Source: Chloromonas sp. AAM2
Lineage: Eukaryota; Chlorophyta; Chlorophyceae; Chlamydomonadales; Chlamydomonadaceae
Length of the DNA stretch: 14,385 nt
Assembly: GCA_004335635.1 (NCBI GenBank)
Contig: QAXH01004736.1
Span: forward strand, 2,018-16,402
Reading direction: 5' to 3'
A program made the translations under genes and the position numbers. This document shows, piece by piece, positions 6,245 to 14,385 of the stretch. The notes beneath the pieces were generated by a model, which saw only the letters and a program-made list of their open reading frames with translations, was not told the origin of the DNA and did not search any database. Numbering within the stretch: the stretch's first letter is position 1; every line of letters starts with the position of its first letter.

Positions 6245-8910
6245 ATGTTGCCGGCGGGAGGTCAGAGTCTGAATCAGCCGGTAGCAAATGCCTTGCAGGC
6301 TGTTCACATAGTGGTTGCATCCAAAAACATTGTGAAGGTCAATGCTGCGCGTGTGGCTGCTGAGAAATGCTTCAATGCTATTAACTTGCCCGCACCAGGT
6401 ACAGATAGGGTTGGGGGTGGTTCTGCGTTTCCTCTGTCATTCACATGCCCTTGGTGAAGGTAGCTAAGCTCAACTCAATGCTAGCACCGGCATTCCATAC
6501 TTGAGGCTTCATGACTTGGCCTGACATAAACACAGCGCGCCCGACTTGCTTACAAGCATGTGCTGTATACACTGTGTGTGTGCACTGTGGTCGCTGTGCG
6601 TGAACACAGAAACCAGACTTGTGTTGTGATTGCATGCAAGTTATGGCATGTCACGGTTCATCCCAATGCCACCATGCACCTGCGTTCAGTGGTGGAGCAT
6701 GAGGAGGCACCCTCTGGAGTGCCAGACCAGCCCTGGGGTGACCAACAGACGCTGCTTGGGTGAGGAATGAGAAGACCATGGCTTTATGGCGGCGTAGTAT
6801 TGCAGTGCACTCCTCGGGACACATGACGCTTTCTTTGAATACAAGGGCCAGCTGCGCGAGCACAAGCTTACAGTTCTGCACTTGATCCAAGGAATGGCTG
6901 AGTGAAGGTTCTGGTCAGCCTGACCGTACAAACGAACGAGATGAGGCGGCTGACGCCACTAGGCCTGCCAGGTCTGCTCCCTTTCCAGCATGATTGCCCA
7001 AGCACTTGGCTTAGCACTGAATGGCTTATGCTTCAAGACACGTCATTGAAAGGATCAGTTTGCTGTCTTGTCAGCCCCTTCCAAGTTGTCCAGGTTGCGT
7101 ATCACTTTTCATCCCATGTCACATACGGCTTGCAGTGCCCGCAACCGGGCCTCTGCACTGCTAAAGCGCCACCCCAGGAGCCTGGTGGTAGCCATCGAAG
7201 GAGGCGTGGGGTTCTCAACCGCTCATCCAGACACCCCATCAACCCTCTCTCAGCCTGTAACTGACAGGCCTGAGGCACAACAACCTGTACCGGACACCTG
7301 CCCATTGGAGTGCTTTGCATGGGCTGTGGTGGCATGTGGAGCCACAGGTAGGATGCATAGCTTGCAGCATTTGAGACATGTTCTGGGTATCCGATCAATC
7401 AATACCAGAGGAGGTTGGGTAGCATCCTGACCGACCCTCAGCAGCAGAAGGAAATGTTCAGGGGAAGTTTTGAAGGAAACAAAACAAACCAGGCGCAGGA
7501 TGTCGTCACCATGGGATTCAAAAGGTGGCTGGCTTACTTCTTGTTTTGCTGAAGGTCCCATTGGTTGAATTGGAGGTACCGCGGTGAAGCGCACTGCTCA
7601 TGCAATCTCAAGATGCACAAGGACAGGTGCCTGGCCCTGCCTGTGGTGTTTCACAATCCTAAGAATTGGTGTGCTCGTACATACATGCACAGGAGCTGAG
7701 GGTGTGGCGCGCAGTGGCAGCTTCCTGCTGCCCCCTGCAGTGTCCTCACTGGTCCTGCAGGGCATGGAGCTGGGAGCAGCGGATGACCAGGTCTGTGCTG
7801 TTGATGTTGGTGTTGTTACCTGGCTTGCAATCCAGGCATGACGGCTGAGGGAGGTCAGCATAGAAGCTCACAAGCCTAGAAAGGCAGAAATGTCTGCGTG
7901 TTGCACATGCACTGCGGTGTGTGCACCTGTGTTCATGCTGTTTAAACCATGGAAAGGCAGCTGTGCAGGCCAGCAGCTTCTGTCTTTGCTTCACATTGAA
8001 TTCAAAAGTATGTGTTCACGTACACATATGTGGGTGTGAGTATGGGTGTGTGTGGTGTTGGTGTGTGGGTGTGGGTGTGGGTGTGGGTGTGGGTGTGGGT
8101 GTGGGTGTGGTATTGGTGTGGGGTGGGTGACAGTGCGTGCTCTTGGATGCTTGCGGGCTGCTTGCGGGGTTAGATACGCGTTATGATGGAAGAAATGCGC
8201 AAATGCACGTAAAAAGTGAGGACCTACTTTGAGCGTTTATCTTGTCAGACCTTATAATGATTACCCGGCCACAGTGGATGTCAGTAATAATTGTCATTGA
8301 ACAACAAAGGTGTTTTGGCTGTACAGTGCAATAGCCGTCTATACAACACCACCCCACTCAGGGTATTATGGGTTCAAAATCGCGTGAGAGGATGATGTGC
8401 ACTCCAATATCTGGACACCAGAGATATCAGCATGACTGTCTACCAACACAACATGACTGCTGTAGACCACTGGTGATAACAAGCTTAAACACCACCACTT
8501 TACACACTGAACTCACGGCTCATACAGGGATTGTCCCAGAACTGGCAAGTATCTTTTTGTTTGTACGGCACTTGCTTTTGTGCATGGTACAAATAAGAGA
8601 CCAAATGGAAACACCATTCCAAAGTGCTTCACCAGTTTACTCAAGGCCAAGGTCAGTTTGTGCGATACAGTCATGGGTTCTTTAAACCCCTCCTACGCTT
8701 TGCCATGCTGCTATGCAGGTTTTCAAGCGTGTACGCTCAGGCCAAGGCTCGGGCACTGTGGGCCACTTGTCGCACGGGCTGCTTACACGCCAGACATTCT
8801 ACGAGCACGCCTGTGCACTGGCTTTGCTGCCCTTTCTGAACCCAGAGCACTATGGTGACCAATACATGCTGCAAAGTAGTAGCCCAGGCAGCACGCCCAA
8901 CCTGCGCTGA
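6245..8910 (+). CDS. DUF84/YjjX-type inosine/xanthosine triphosphatase, five exons
   Basis: Exons are 6245-6398, 6690-6759, 7136-7347, 7693-7790 and 8719-8910 (TGA 8908-8910). They splice in phase to 726 bases, 241 residues. Introns are GT..AG with CAG/GTACAG, GG/GTGAGG, CAG/GTAGGA and CAG/GTCTGT donors. Family motifs cross three of the four junctions: VVASKNIVKVNAA (23-35, substrate-loop start), APSGVPDQPWGD (58-69), GARNRA (75-80, joined by splicing), VVAIEGGV (92-99), ECFAWAVV (133-140), ARSGSFLLPPAV (151-162), MELGAADDQVF (170-180, joined by splicing), and GTVGHLSHGLLTRQTFYEHA with ALALLPF near the C-terminus. The family removes ITP and XTP from the nucleotide pool. E. coli YjjX is shorter; part of the extra length is a Pro/Thr/Gln-rich insert at about 101-131, plus a polar tail. 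No targeting peptide is obvious, so it is likely cytosolic. The weak spots are the short second exon and the GTCTGT donor. Confidence 0.92.
8063..8110 (+). repeat. (GTGTGG)8 hexamer repeat in intron 4 of the DUF84 gene
   Basis: Eight perfect GTGTGG units lie inside a wider GT-rich tract (about 8030-8130). The G-strand is the coding strand, and GGGTGT spacing gives many G3N3 steps, so both DNA and pre-mRNA could form G-quadruplexes. Confidence 0.85.
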
Positions 8911-9868
8911 GCATCACCAACAGCTGTATTTTCAAATTGGTAGTTAGTTTTCAGCGTGTTTTTGAATGTATATGTCAGTGTATTTACACCAGGGAGTCGT
9001 TAGTCCAAACATCATGAGCATGGGCCCAACATCACCATGTTATTCGATGTAGTATGCCATGTGCTCGCTTGCAGACTAAACCCTGTTGTCTAAACTGTGT
9101 CGCAGAGCTGACGCCCAGTTGAGCATGCCCACACTGACGCAATTAATTGTTCTTTGTATTGGCGGCGACCATGCACGTGGTGCGTTATTGAACAACACAC
9201 CAGAATTGCCAGTTGCTATGATGCGATGCATGGATGTCGCATGGCCATTTGAGGTCTGACGATCATGACCGTTGCATGACCATGACCATTCCAGGTTCAG
9301 ACCTTCCTGCTTCATGGATGCATTGGTGATCAAAATGGCTCAAGGCGCCAATCGTGGGTTGAACGATGGTAAGCCATGTAATCGATATCTAACGTCATCA
9401 AGTATTACACGTCCTGTGGCAACTGTAATTGACAAATCCAAACAGTGCCAAACAGTGCCGAACCTAAAATATTACACGTCCTAATCAGTGAATTAATCAA
9501 TGATGATTGATTTGGGCCGGCTGTGCAAGTTGGTTGGTTGAGAGGTGCAGCATCATTACTTCATTGTTCATGACTGCGCGTCAGCTGTGCAAACTGGCTC
9601 ATGGGGATACTTTTGGCGGGAAGCTTTCGAATCTGGTTGTGTGACAGCTGGGACTGGTCTGGCAGTGATCAGGATGGGTGCTGAGTGGAGCACAGGGCCG
9701 CGGCAGTACGGGACGCACATGACAAAAGTGGTCGATGATGCGTCGGTTGGCAAACGTCCCGCCAACCGACCGCTTCAGTTTGAAAACGGATCAAAAGCTA
9801 GCCAATCAGTCGCTCAGCCATGCACCCTTCAGCCGTTGAATAATAGCTGCAGATAACCAATCAAAAGA
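8911..9868. other. Intergenic region between the DUF84 and GH51 genes
   Basis: I see no supported gene here; the short open frames lack motifs. About 8930-8990 is T-rich (TGTATTTTC, GTGTATTTAC) and probably holds the 3' UTR, though no clear TGTAA poly(A) signal is present. Small direct repeats occur: TATTACACGTCCT at 9403-9415 and 9470-9482, and a 10-base AAACAGTGCC doublet near 9440-9459. AATCAAT-gatg-ATTGATT at 9495-9512 is a 7-bp inverted repeat. The right third holds promoter candidates for the next gene. Confidence 0.6.
9611..9861 (+). promoter_or_regulatory. Putative promoter of the GH51 gene: E2F site, 10-bp palindrome, CCAAT boxes
   Basis: TTTTGGCGGGAA at 9611-9622 is a textbook E2F/DP site. 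GTCGGTTGGC at 9742-9751 and GCCAACCGAC at 9761-9770 form a perfect 10-bp inverted repeat with a 9-base loop; the loop plus right arm reads GTCCCGCCAA, an E2F-like core on the other strand, and the arms contain MYB-like AACCG. CCAAT occurs at 9802-9806 and 9857-9861, the latter 7 bases before the ATG. Function is inferred. Confidence 0.45.
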
Positions 9869-12800
9869 ATGCGCAAACCTCACCGTTCAAGCATGAAGCC
9901 AGTGAAGACAAACTGGGTCAAAGTTATCGGAGCGTGTGTCTTGTTAGGCGTCGCAGCCTGGCAATTACTGCTACCAGCTGGGCAACATCACTTCAACCAG
10001 GACACCCGGCATGCCGTAGCTAACCTAGGCTCATTCAGTGGCTTCAATTTTGGCAACTGTGCCTTGGACGCATGCGTGGATGTGGATCTCGGAAAGCTGG
10101 AGCGGGGGAGTGACACGATGTATGGCATCGCATGGGAGGACATCAACCATGCGTGAGTCAGTCATGCAGAACGCATACGTGCATCAAAGGCAGTGTATGA
10201 CAGCCCTCATGCAAGCGGCCAACAGCCTGTACAGCAGCGCCGTTGGAGCCTCATGCGCATGCTTACAAGGGTAGTACTGACGTTCATGTAGCTCAAATCT
10301 TTCAACTGGCCATGCATTTGACCAAAAAAGATTCACAGAAGCACACCAAGGTTGCTAGTGCCAACCTTTTATTGTGCGTCAAACCAGGTGACCAGCCCAG
10401 GTGCATCAGCACTTGGCGTACCAGCTCTCAAGCAGTAAATGGGCAGTTTGAAGCATCTTGAAGGGGACACGTGAACGTGCAGTTTCCAAAGCAGTCTACT
10501 GACGCCCTCCTGCTTCCACAGGCCAAACCAGACGACCAGTCTTAGCTTAACAGCCCCCATGCTTTCAAACGGCCATGCGCTTGACAGAAAGCCTCCACAG
10601 AAGCGCCGTTGGTTCACGACCGCATGCTAATACGTGTGGTGCTGAAGTTCATTTACCTTAATTCATCATCAATCAAGGTGGCCATTACTTGTTGTCAGCG
10701 GCATGCACGGAAAACAAACTACCTGTCTGTTGTGGTACTCATGTCATGCAGGGGTGAAGGAGGTCTGCACGTGGAAATGATCCGGGACTGGAGCTTTGAG
10801 GCACGAGCTTACCTGGCAGTGCACCCAGGTGTGTTTACACCACGGAAGCCGTCTTAGGGCAGGGAAACCGCCTTGACCTACCGTGAGCAAGAAACAGCAA
10901 GAAAGGCAGAAGTATGCCCAAAGGCAGAAAGGAGCAAGGCAGAACGCCAGGTACCCGGGTATGAAGGACAGGAAAACCAGGCAAAAGGAGCACACAAGGC
11001 GCATGCAAAGCGTGCTCGTCCAAGCTAATCCATGTGAAAAGTTCATGCAGACCATGTGAGCAGACCATGTGGGCCATGACAACAGTCCATGCGGGCCATG
11101 ATAAGAATCCATGCGGGCAATGCATAGAAAATGCCTTGAGTGTCTCCTTCAATCACTAGTGTGCTGCCTGGCCGCAGAGCTGGGTGCCGACGGCATCAAG
11201 GATCTGAAGCGCAAGCCCTGGCCCTCCGACGCACCCCCTCTGGTTCGCAGTGCCAGCGGGCTGCAGGTAATGACAATAATAACGATACTCGTATCAATGT
11301 TATACCGTAGTTTCCAGCGAGTTTCGTTACCCAATGGCGAAAAAAGACACGGATCAGATTTGTTTTTCTGTTTTAGCTTTTCGCTTTTATGAACCTCAGG
11401 TTTTTTGCACCAATGTGCACCAATGTGCACTAGTATTGCAGGGTTTTGCCTGTACATGGCACCTAGAGCCTGAGGTGCAAGGCATAGACTGTTTCTGGCT
11501 GAACGATTTGCGAACCTGCTTTTTGTTGTTGCGATTTTTGACAATTTCGGTTTTACGAACCTCAGGATGGTTGTGAAAGTTTGGGGCAGGCTCACGGATT
11601 TTTGACGAAGCTGGTTGTGAAATTCGCTGGGAACTAGTAATAATAAACGCAGGAATCACAATGACTACTAACATTATTTTTGAAATTATTAGTGTTATAA
11701 TCGTTATTGACCAGTGTTAGTAACTAACCTCTTCCAGTGTGCTTCCTCCTGCAGGCTGAGTCCATGGACCCGGCAGGGGTGGCCTCCCTGCCCATGCAGG
11801 ATGTGAGCGCATGGCAGCTGTCAGGAAGCGGATTCAAGGTGAGTTGGACCCACGTGTGAACGTAATCACCATCATGCTGCCTGGCCTGTGTGATAAAGCA
11901 CAGGTGCCCAAAGCAACGCGTCAAACCATCAAAACCCTTAGCAGCTGGGTAGCAATTGTTGAAACCAATAGCTGACTTGACTTTGTTCCATTTTTGTTTG
12001 GGCAGGTGGGGTATACATGGAGTGGCCATATGGGTACGACTGTAGACGTGTCTGGGTTAGCTCTGAAGCTCAAGAACTTTGCTCCAAAAACCCGTGACGT
12101 AGGCTGCCAGCAGAGTGTGACCCTGTCGGACACCTACAGCAGGTGTAACAGGCTAAAAACAAAATGTGACACGTGTCAGGCAGTGTTCAGCGAAAGTAGC
12201 ACGCTCGCCAAAGAAATGAGCCCTTCATCAGGCCACAGGCAGCACTCCACCTGGCTTTGTCATTGAGATACAACCATTGAGCATGTCGCGCAACAACAAG
12301 ATGGTTAGCCCACCATTGAATGCAACCAAGCCTGGGAGCTTGAAAAGTGATTGGCGTCATTGGTGTTATTAATATGATTATTATTGTTATTATCAGTCCA
12401 CCTGTGTGGTCTTGCAGGAGAACCTTATGCTCCTGAGCCAGAACTCGGAACTGCATGCGTTGTGCGTTTCGAGTCCCAGCGTCACGGTCACGTGGCTCAC
12501 AAACAAGGGCCATACCTTGAGAGGTGAGGCAAACCTACAAAGCTCAACCCAGGCCTAATGATACGCTTTCAAAGAATTGATACTAGACTTCTGGTGCTCA
12601 TGGTTGGGTAGGACGGTATCCAGCCTGGTCTCTTGCATGGCTTGCTAGCGTTCGCGCTCGGTGCATGTGGGCCGCCCTGATAATATTCCCCCTGATATGT
12701 ATATCAGAAACCTAGTGATAAACCTAGTGATAAACCTAGGTGATAAAAGATGCAGCGTCGCACAAATGAGAGCCCGCCGGACACTAGCTGTTTGTTCAAC

Positions 12801-14385
12801 TAGGTGAGCCCCTACCAACTCACGCCCAGGTGCTGCTTTCCATCCAGTGTCTCTAGCTTCTGCTGTCTGGCAGCTTCCTGTCAGCCGCACATACAAGGCC
12901 TTGCGTTAACTCCTGACGCCTTCCCGTGCATTGGCCTGCTGCTCTGACCTGTCCAACGCTTCAACCCCACCCACCAAAATATAAGGGCCTCCTGGCTCAG
13001 GGCCCAATGAAAACTCGATCAATTAGGGTAATCAGGGAGTGTGGTCAAGATTAAGGTAGCGGCAAGGTAGCGTGGTCACGTGTTGAGGTAACTGAAGTTT
13101 CTGCCATGTGTTCGGTCACATGTTCGGTCACATGTTCGGTCACATGGCTGGTCACATGGTCAGTCACATGTTCGGTCACATGGCTGGTCACATGGTCAGT
13201 CACATGTTCGGCTACACATGTGAAGGTATCGTGGTCACGTGGTGCTGGCTGCAGGGTTTGCTGTGGAGGCCGGCATGTCATACCGCCTGCGCATCAAAGT
13301 CAAGGTGAGCAGGCAATGATGAATGAATGAGTGAGTGAATGAATGAATATTATAAAAGAGCAAATGAATGAATGAGTGAGTGAATGGGTGAGTGAATGAA
13401 TGAGCGAGTGAGTGAATGGGTGAGTGAGTGAATGAATGAGCGAGTGAGTGAATGAATGAGCGAGTGAGTGAATGGGTGAGTGAGTGAATGAATGAGTGAG
13501 TGAGTGAGTGAGTGGATGCGTGAATGAATGAGTGAGTGAATGAATGAGTGAATGATATCATGTATCTTTATCATCATGGTTCACCAGGGACATGTTCGTA
13601 CCCAAGCCGAAGGGTTTCAAGTGGTTCATTGTTGGGCTAAGAGACAGCTCAGAACACGATGTCCACGCCACTCTGTGTCTATCAGGCTAGCTCAGGACGG
13701 GGATGAGAGGACCCAATGTAGTTGTTAAATGTCTAGTCCAGGGACCTAGTTATTGAAGGTGACCCTGGTCCAAGCAACCCCTGTCTCGCTGTGCTGTGCC
13801 ATTCAGGGCCATTACATTCTCGTTGTATTTGCGCCATTTCAGGGTCCTCCTTCCTTAAAGCTCCAGGCCATTCTTGGTAATGAGGATGGCGATGTGGTGT
13901 ACAGCGACGCAAGCATCGGCCTAGACTCTGGCAGGGCTGATGAGGATGACCCTGAGTGGCGGGTGCTGGAGGCTTACATCATATCCCAGAGGGAACAGCC
14001 ACATACCTTCCTGCACCTCACGTAAGTGACAATAATAACGATCATAATAATAATAATAACAATAATAATAATAATAATAAGGTGACTGTGGGGCTGATGA
14101 GAATGACCCTGGGTGGCGGGTGTTCGAGGCTCGTAACATATCCCAGCGCGCTCAACCACATGCATTTCTGCACCTCACGTAAGTTATGTGGTCAAGTCGC
14201 CAAAACGAGATGGGATGTGCAGTGCACTGGCCTACTCAGAGCAAGGAAGAAGCAAGTCATCCAAGCAATCAAACAGTAGGGACATACCGAGTATAAAGTT
14301 AGCCAACAGGCCAGGGAGGCAGGCTGGCCTCGTCTCATGCAGACAGGCATCACAGGCCAGGGCAGCAGGCTGGCCTCGTCTCATG
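9869..14385 (+). CDS. GH51 alpha-L-arabinofuranosidase, N-terminal seven exons (partial)
   Basis: Exons are 9869-10152, 10752-10828, 11178-11266, 11755-11838, 12418-12523, 13255-13304 and 13843-14021. All phases agree, giving 869 coding bases (289 residues) before the window ends in intron 7. Residues 1-18 are basic and 19-37 (VIGACVLLGVAAWQLLLP) form a signal peptide or type II anchor, so the enzyme is probably secreted or Golgi/surface anchored. MYGIAWEDINHA joined by splicing to GEGGLHVEMIRDWSFEA (about 84-112) is the GH51 start motif, equivalent to plant FGIFFEEINHAGxGGLxAEL. FAVEAGMSYRLRIKVK and the region EWRVLEAYI..TFLHL match the CBM4_9-like domain of plant-type GH51. The catalytic glutamates lie further downstream, outside the window. 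The family releases arabinose from arabinans, arabinoxylans and glycoproteins. A second in-frame ATG is at codon 9. Exons 4 and 5 are less conserved and rest mainly on phase and splice sites. Confidence 0.88.
10199..10655. repeat. Diverged direct repeat in GH51 intron 1
   Basis: A segment at about 10199-10288 (ACAGCCCTCATGC.. AGCGCCGTTGG.. GACGTTCAT) resembles 10550-10655 (ACAGCCCCCATGC.. AGCGCCGTTGG.. GAAGTTCAT) in the same order and orientation. A further partial copy (CTTTCAACTGGCCATGC) starts at 10299. The copies are old, with many mismatches and indels. Confidence 0.55.
11267..11754. repeat. GH51 intron 3: possible short inverted-repeat element
   Basis: TGACAATAATAACGAT begins 4 bases inside the intron (11271-11286). 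Near the other end, ATCGTTATTGACC (about 11701-11713) is roughly its inverse, so the interior may be a small element with terminal inverted repeats. Inside are direct repeats: ATGAACCTCAGG/ACGAACCTCAGG (about 11388 and 11556) and a doubled CCAATGTGCA near 11410-11430. No protein is supported. Confidence 0.35.
12692..12744. repeat. Small palindrome and 12-bp triplet in GH51 intron 5
   Basis: CTGATAT-gt-ATATCAG at 12692-12707 is a 7-bp inverted repeat. It is followed directly by AAACCTAGTGAT at 12708-12719 and 12720-12731, then a third copy with one extra G at 12732-12744. Confidence 0.75.
13109..13216. repeat. 12-bp minisatellite with 36-bp higher-order unit, GH51 intron 5
   Basis: Nine 12-base units end mostly in GTCACA. 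The variants TGTTCGGTCACA, TGGCTGGTCACA and TGGTCAGTCACA occur as a set of three, and that 36-base set is repeated (13133-13168, 13169-13204). It ends 38 bases before exon 6. Open frames across it are by-products of the period being a multiple of three. Confidence 0.9.
13316..13556. repeat. (TGAA/TGAG)n tetranucleotide tract, GH51 intron 6
   Basis: This is a long tract of TGAA and TGAG units, with a few TGGG/TGCG variants and one interruption (ATATTATAAAAGAGCAAA, about 13348-13365). It begins about 11 bases after the exon 6 donor. The Thr/His/Ser-rich minus-strand frames over it are artefacts. Confidence 0.9.
14031..14081. repeat. (AAT)n tract separating two copies of the exon 7 end
   Basis: AAT units with C interruptions start 9 bases after the exon 7 donor and run up to the diverged second copy of the exon end. 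Confidence 0.85.
14091..14184 (+). pseudogene. Diverged duplicate of the 3' end of GH51 exon 7 with its donor
   Basis: This segment aligns without gaps to 13934-14027, with 78 of 94 bases identical. It includes the last 88 coding bases and a preserved GTAAGT donor at 14179-14184. The frame equivalent to exon 7 is open throughout (DPGWRVFEARNISQRAQPHA against DPEWRVLEAYIISQREQPHT). The nearest upstream acceptor (AAG, exon start 14082) would give a phase that fits neither exon 6 nor exon 7, so I call it a partial exon relic and not a used exon. Confidence 0.7.
14307..14385. repeat. 46-bp tandem repeat at the right edge
   Basis: A 46-base unit starting CAGGCCAGGG at 14307 repeats from 14353 and is cut by the window end. 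The copies differ at two bases in the 33 compared. It lies in GH51 intron 7, and more copies may follow. Confidence 0.8.

Noticed and set aside
8368..8385. GGTTCAAAATC as a tRNA B-box
   Set aside because: No acceptor stem, anticodon arm or A-box can be placed around it.
9076..9333. Minus-strand 85-codon open frame in the intergenic region
   Set aside because: It has low-complexity composition from ATG/CAT-rich DNA, with no motif and no splice partners.
11149..11595. Minus-strand 148-codon open frame opposite GH51 exon 3 and intron 3
   Set aside because: It overlaps a supported + strand exon, has no recognisable motif and crosses AT-rich intron sequence.
12001..12266. Extra GH51 exon at about 12001-12266
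   Set aside because: The open frame has no GH51-like sequence, and exons 4 and 5 already join in phase 0 across this stretch.
13106..13330. Open frames with repeated FGHM or SVTC units
   Set aside because: They arise from the 12-base minisatellite, whose period is a multiple of three; all three frames stay open for that reason alone.
13235..13577. Minus-strand Thr/His/Ser/Phe-rich open frames (FTHSFIHS type)
   Set aside because: They are translations of the TGAA/TGAG microsatellite in an intron; no start context or family supports them.

Overview
The window looks like nuclear DNA of a eukaryote with many introns, most likely a chlorophyte green alga. The grounds are spliced genes with GT..GCAG introns, plant-style promoter words, a plant-type GH51 glycosidase, and a decayed Helitron. 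The lineage is inferred from style, not from a marker gene. There are no tRNA, rRNA or CRISPR features and no bacterial signals.

Layout. (1) 1-443, + strand: two candidate exons of an unrecognised protein with one hydrophobic stretch; its frame ends at a stop just before the transposon remnant. (2) About 501-5835, - strand: a broken autonomous Helitron. It retains a novel N-terminal part, in-frame protein repeats, a CxCC motif, a DUF6570-like domain, a Rep (HUH/Y2) nuclease and the first half of a Pif1-family helicase. From 5263 down to 800 it is one reading frame interrupted by five stop codons. A frameshift lies on each side, and the helicase stops at motif III/IMRQ. (3) 5836-6244: shared upstream region with G-boxes, a palindromic pair of site II elements and a telo-box. 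(4) 6245-8910, + strand: a complete five-exon gene for a DUF84/YjjX-type inosine/xanthosine triphosphatase (241 aa). (5) 8911-9868: intergenic, with an E2F-type site and a perfect 10-bp inverted repeat close to the next gene. (6) 9869 to beyond the right edge, + strand: seven exons encoding the N-terminal 289 residues of a GH51 alpha-L-arabinofuranosidase with an N-terminal signal/anchor. The catalytic half lies past the window. Its introns are rich in micro- and minisatellites, and intron 7 holds a diverged copy of the 3' end of exon 7.

How it fits together. The two intact genes are unrelated in job (nucleotide-pool cleaning; cell-wall arabinan/arabinoxylan-type glycan turnover) and are independently transcribed in tandem. 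The Helitron points away from the DUF84 gene, head to head with it, and is too damaged to move by itself. Exon calls rest on agreement between conserved protein motifs and splice-site phase at every junction; no transcript data were available.
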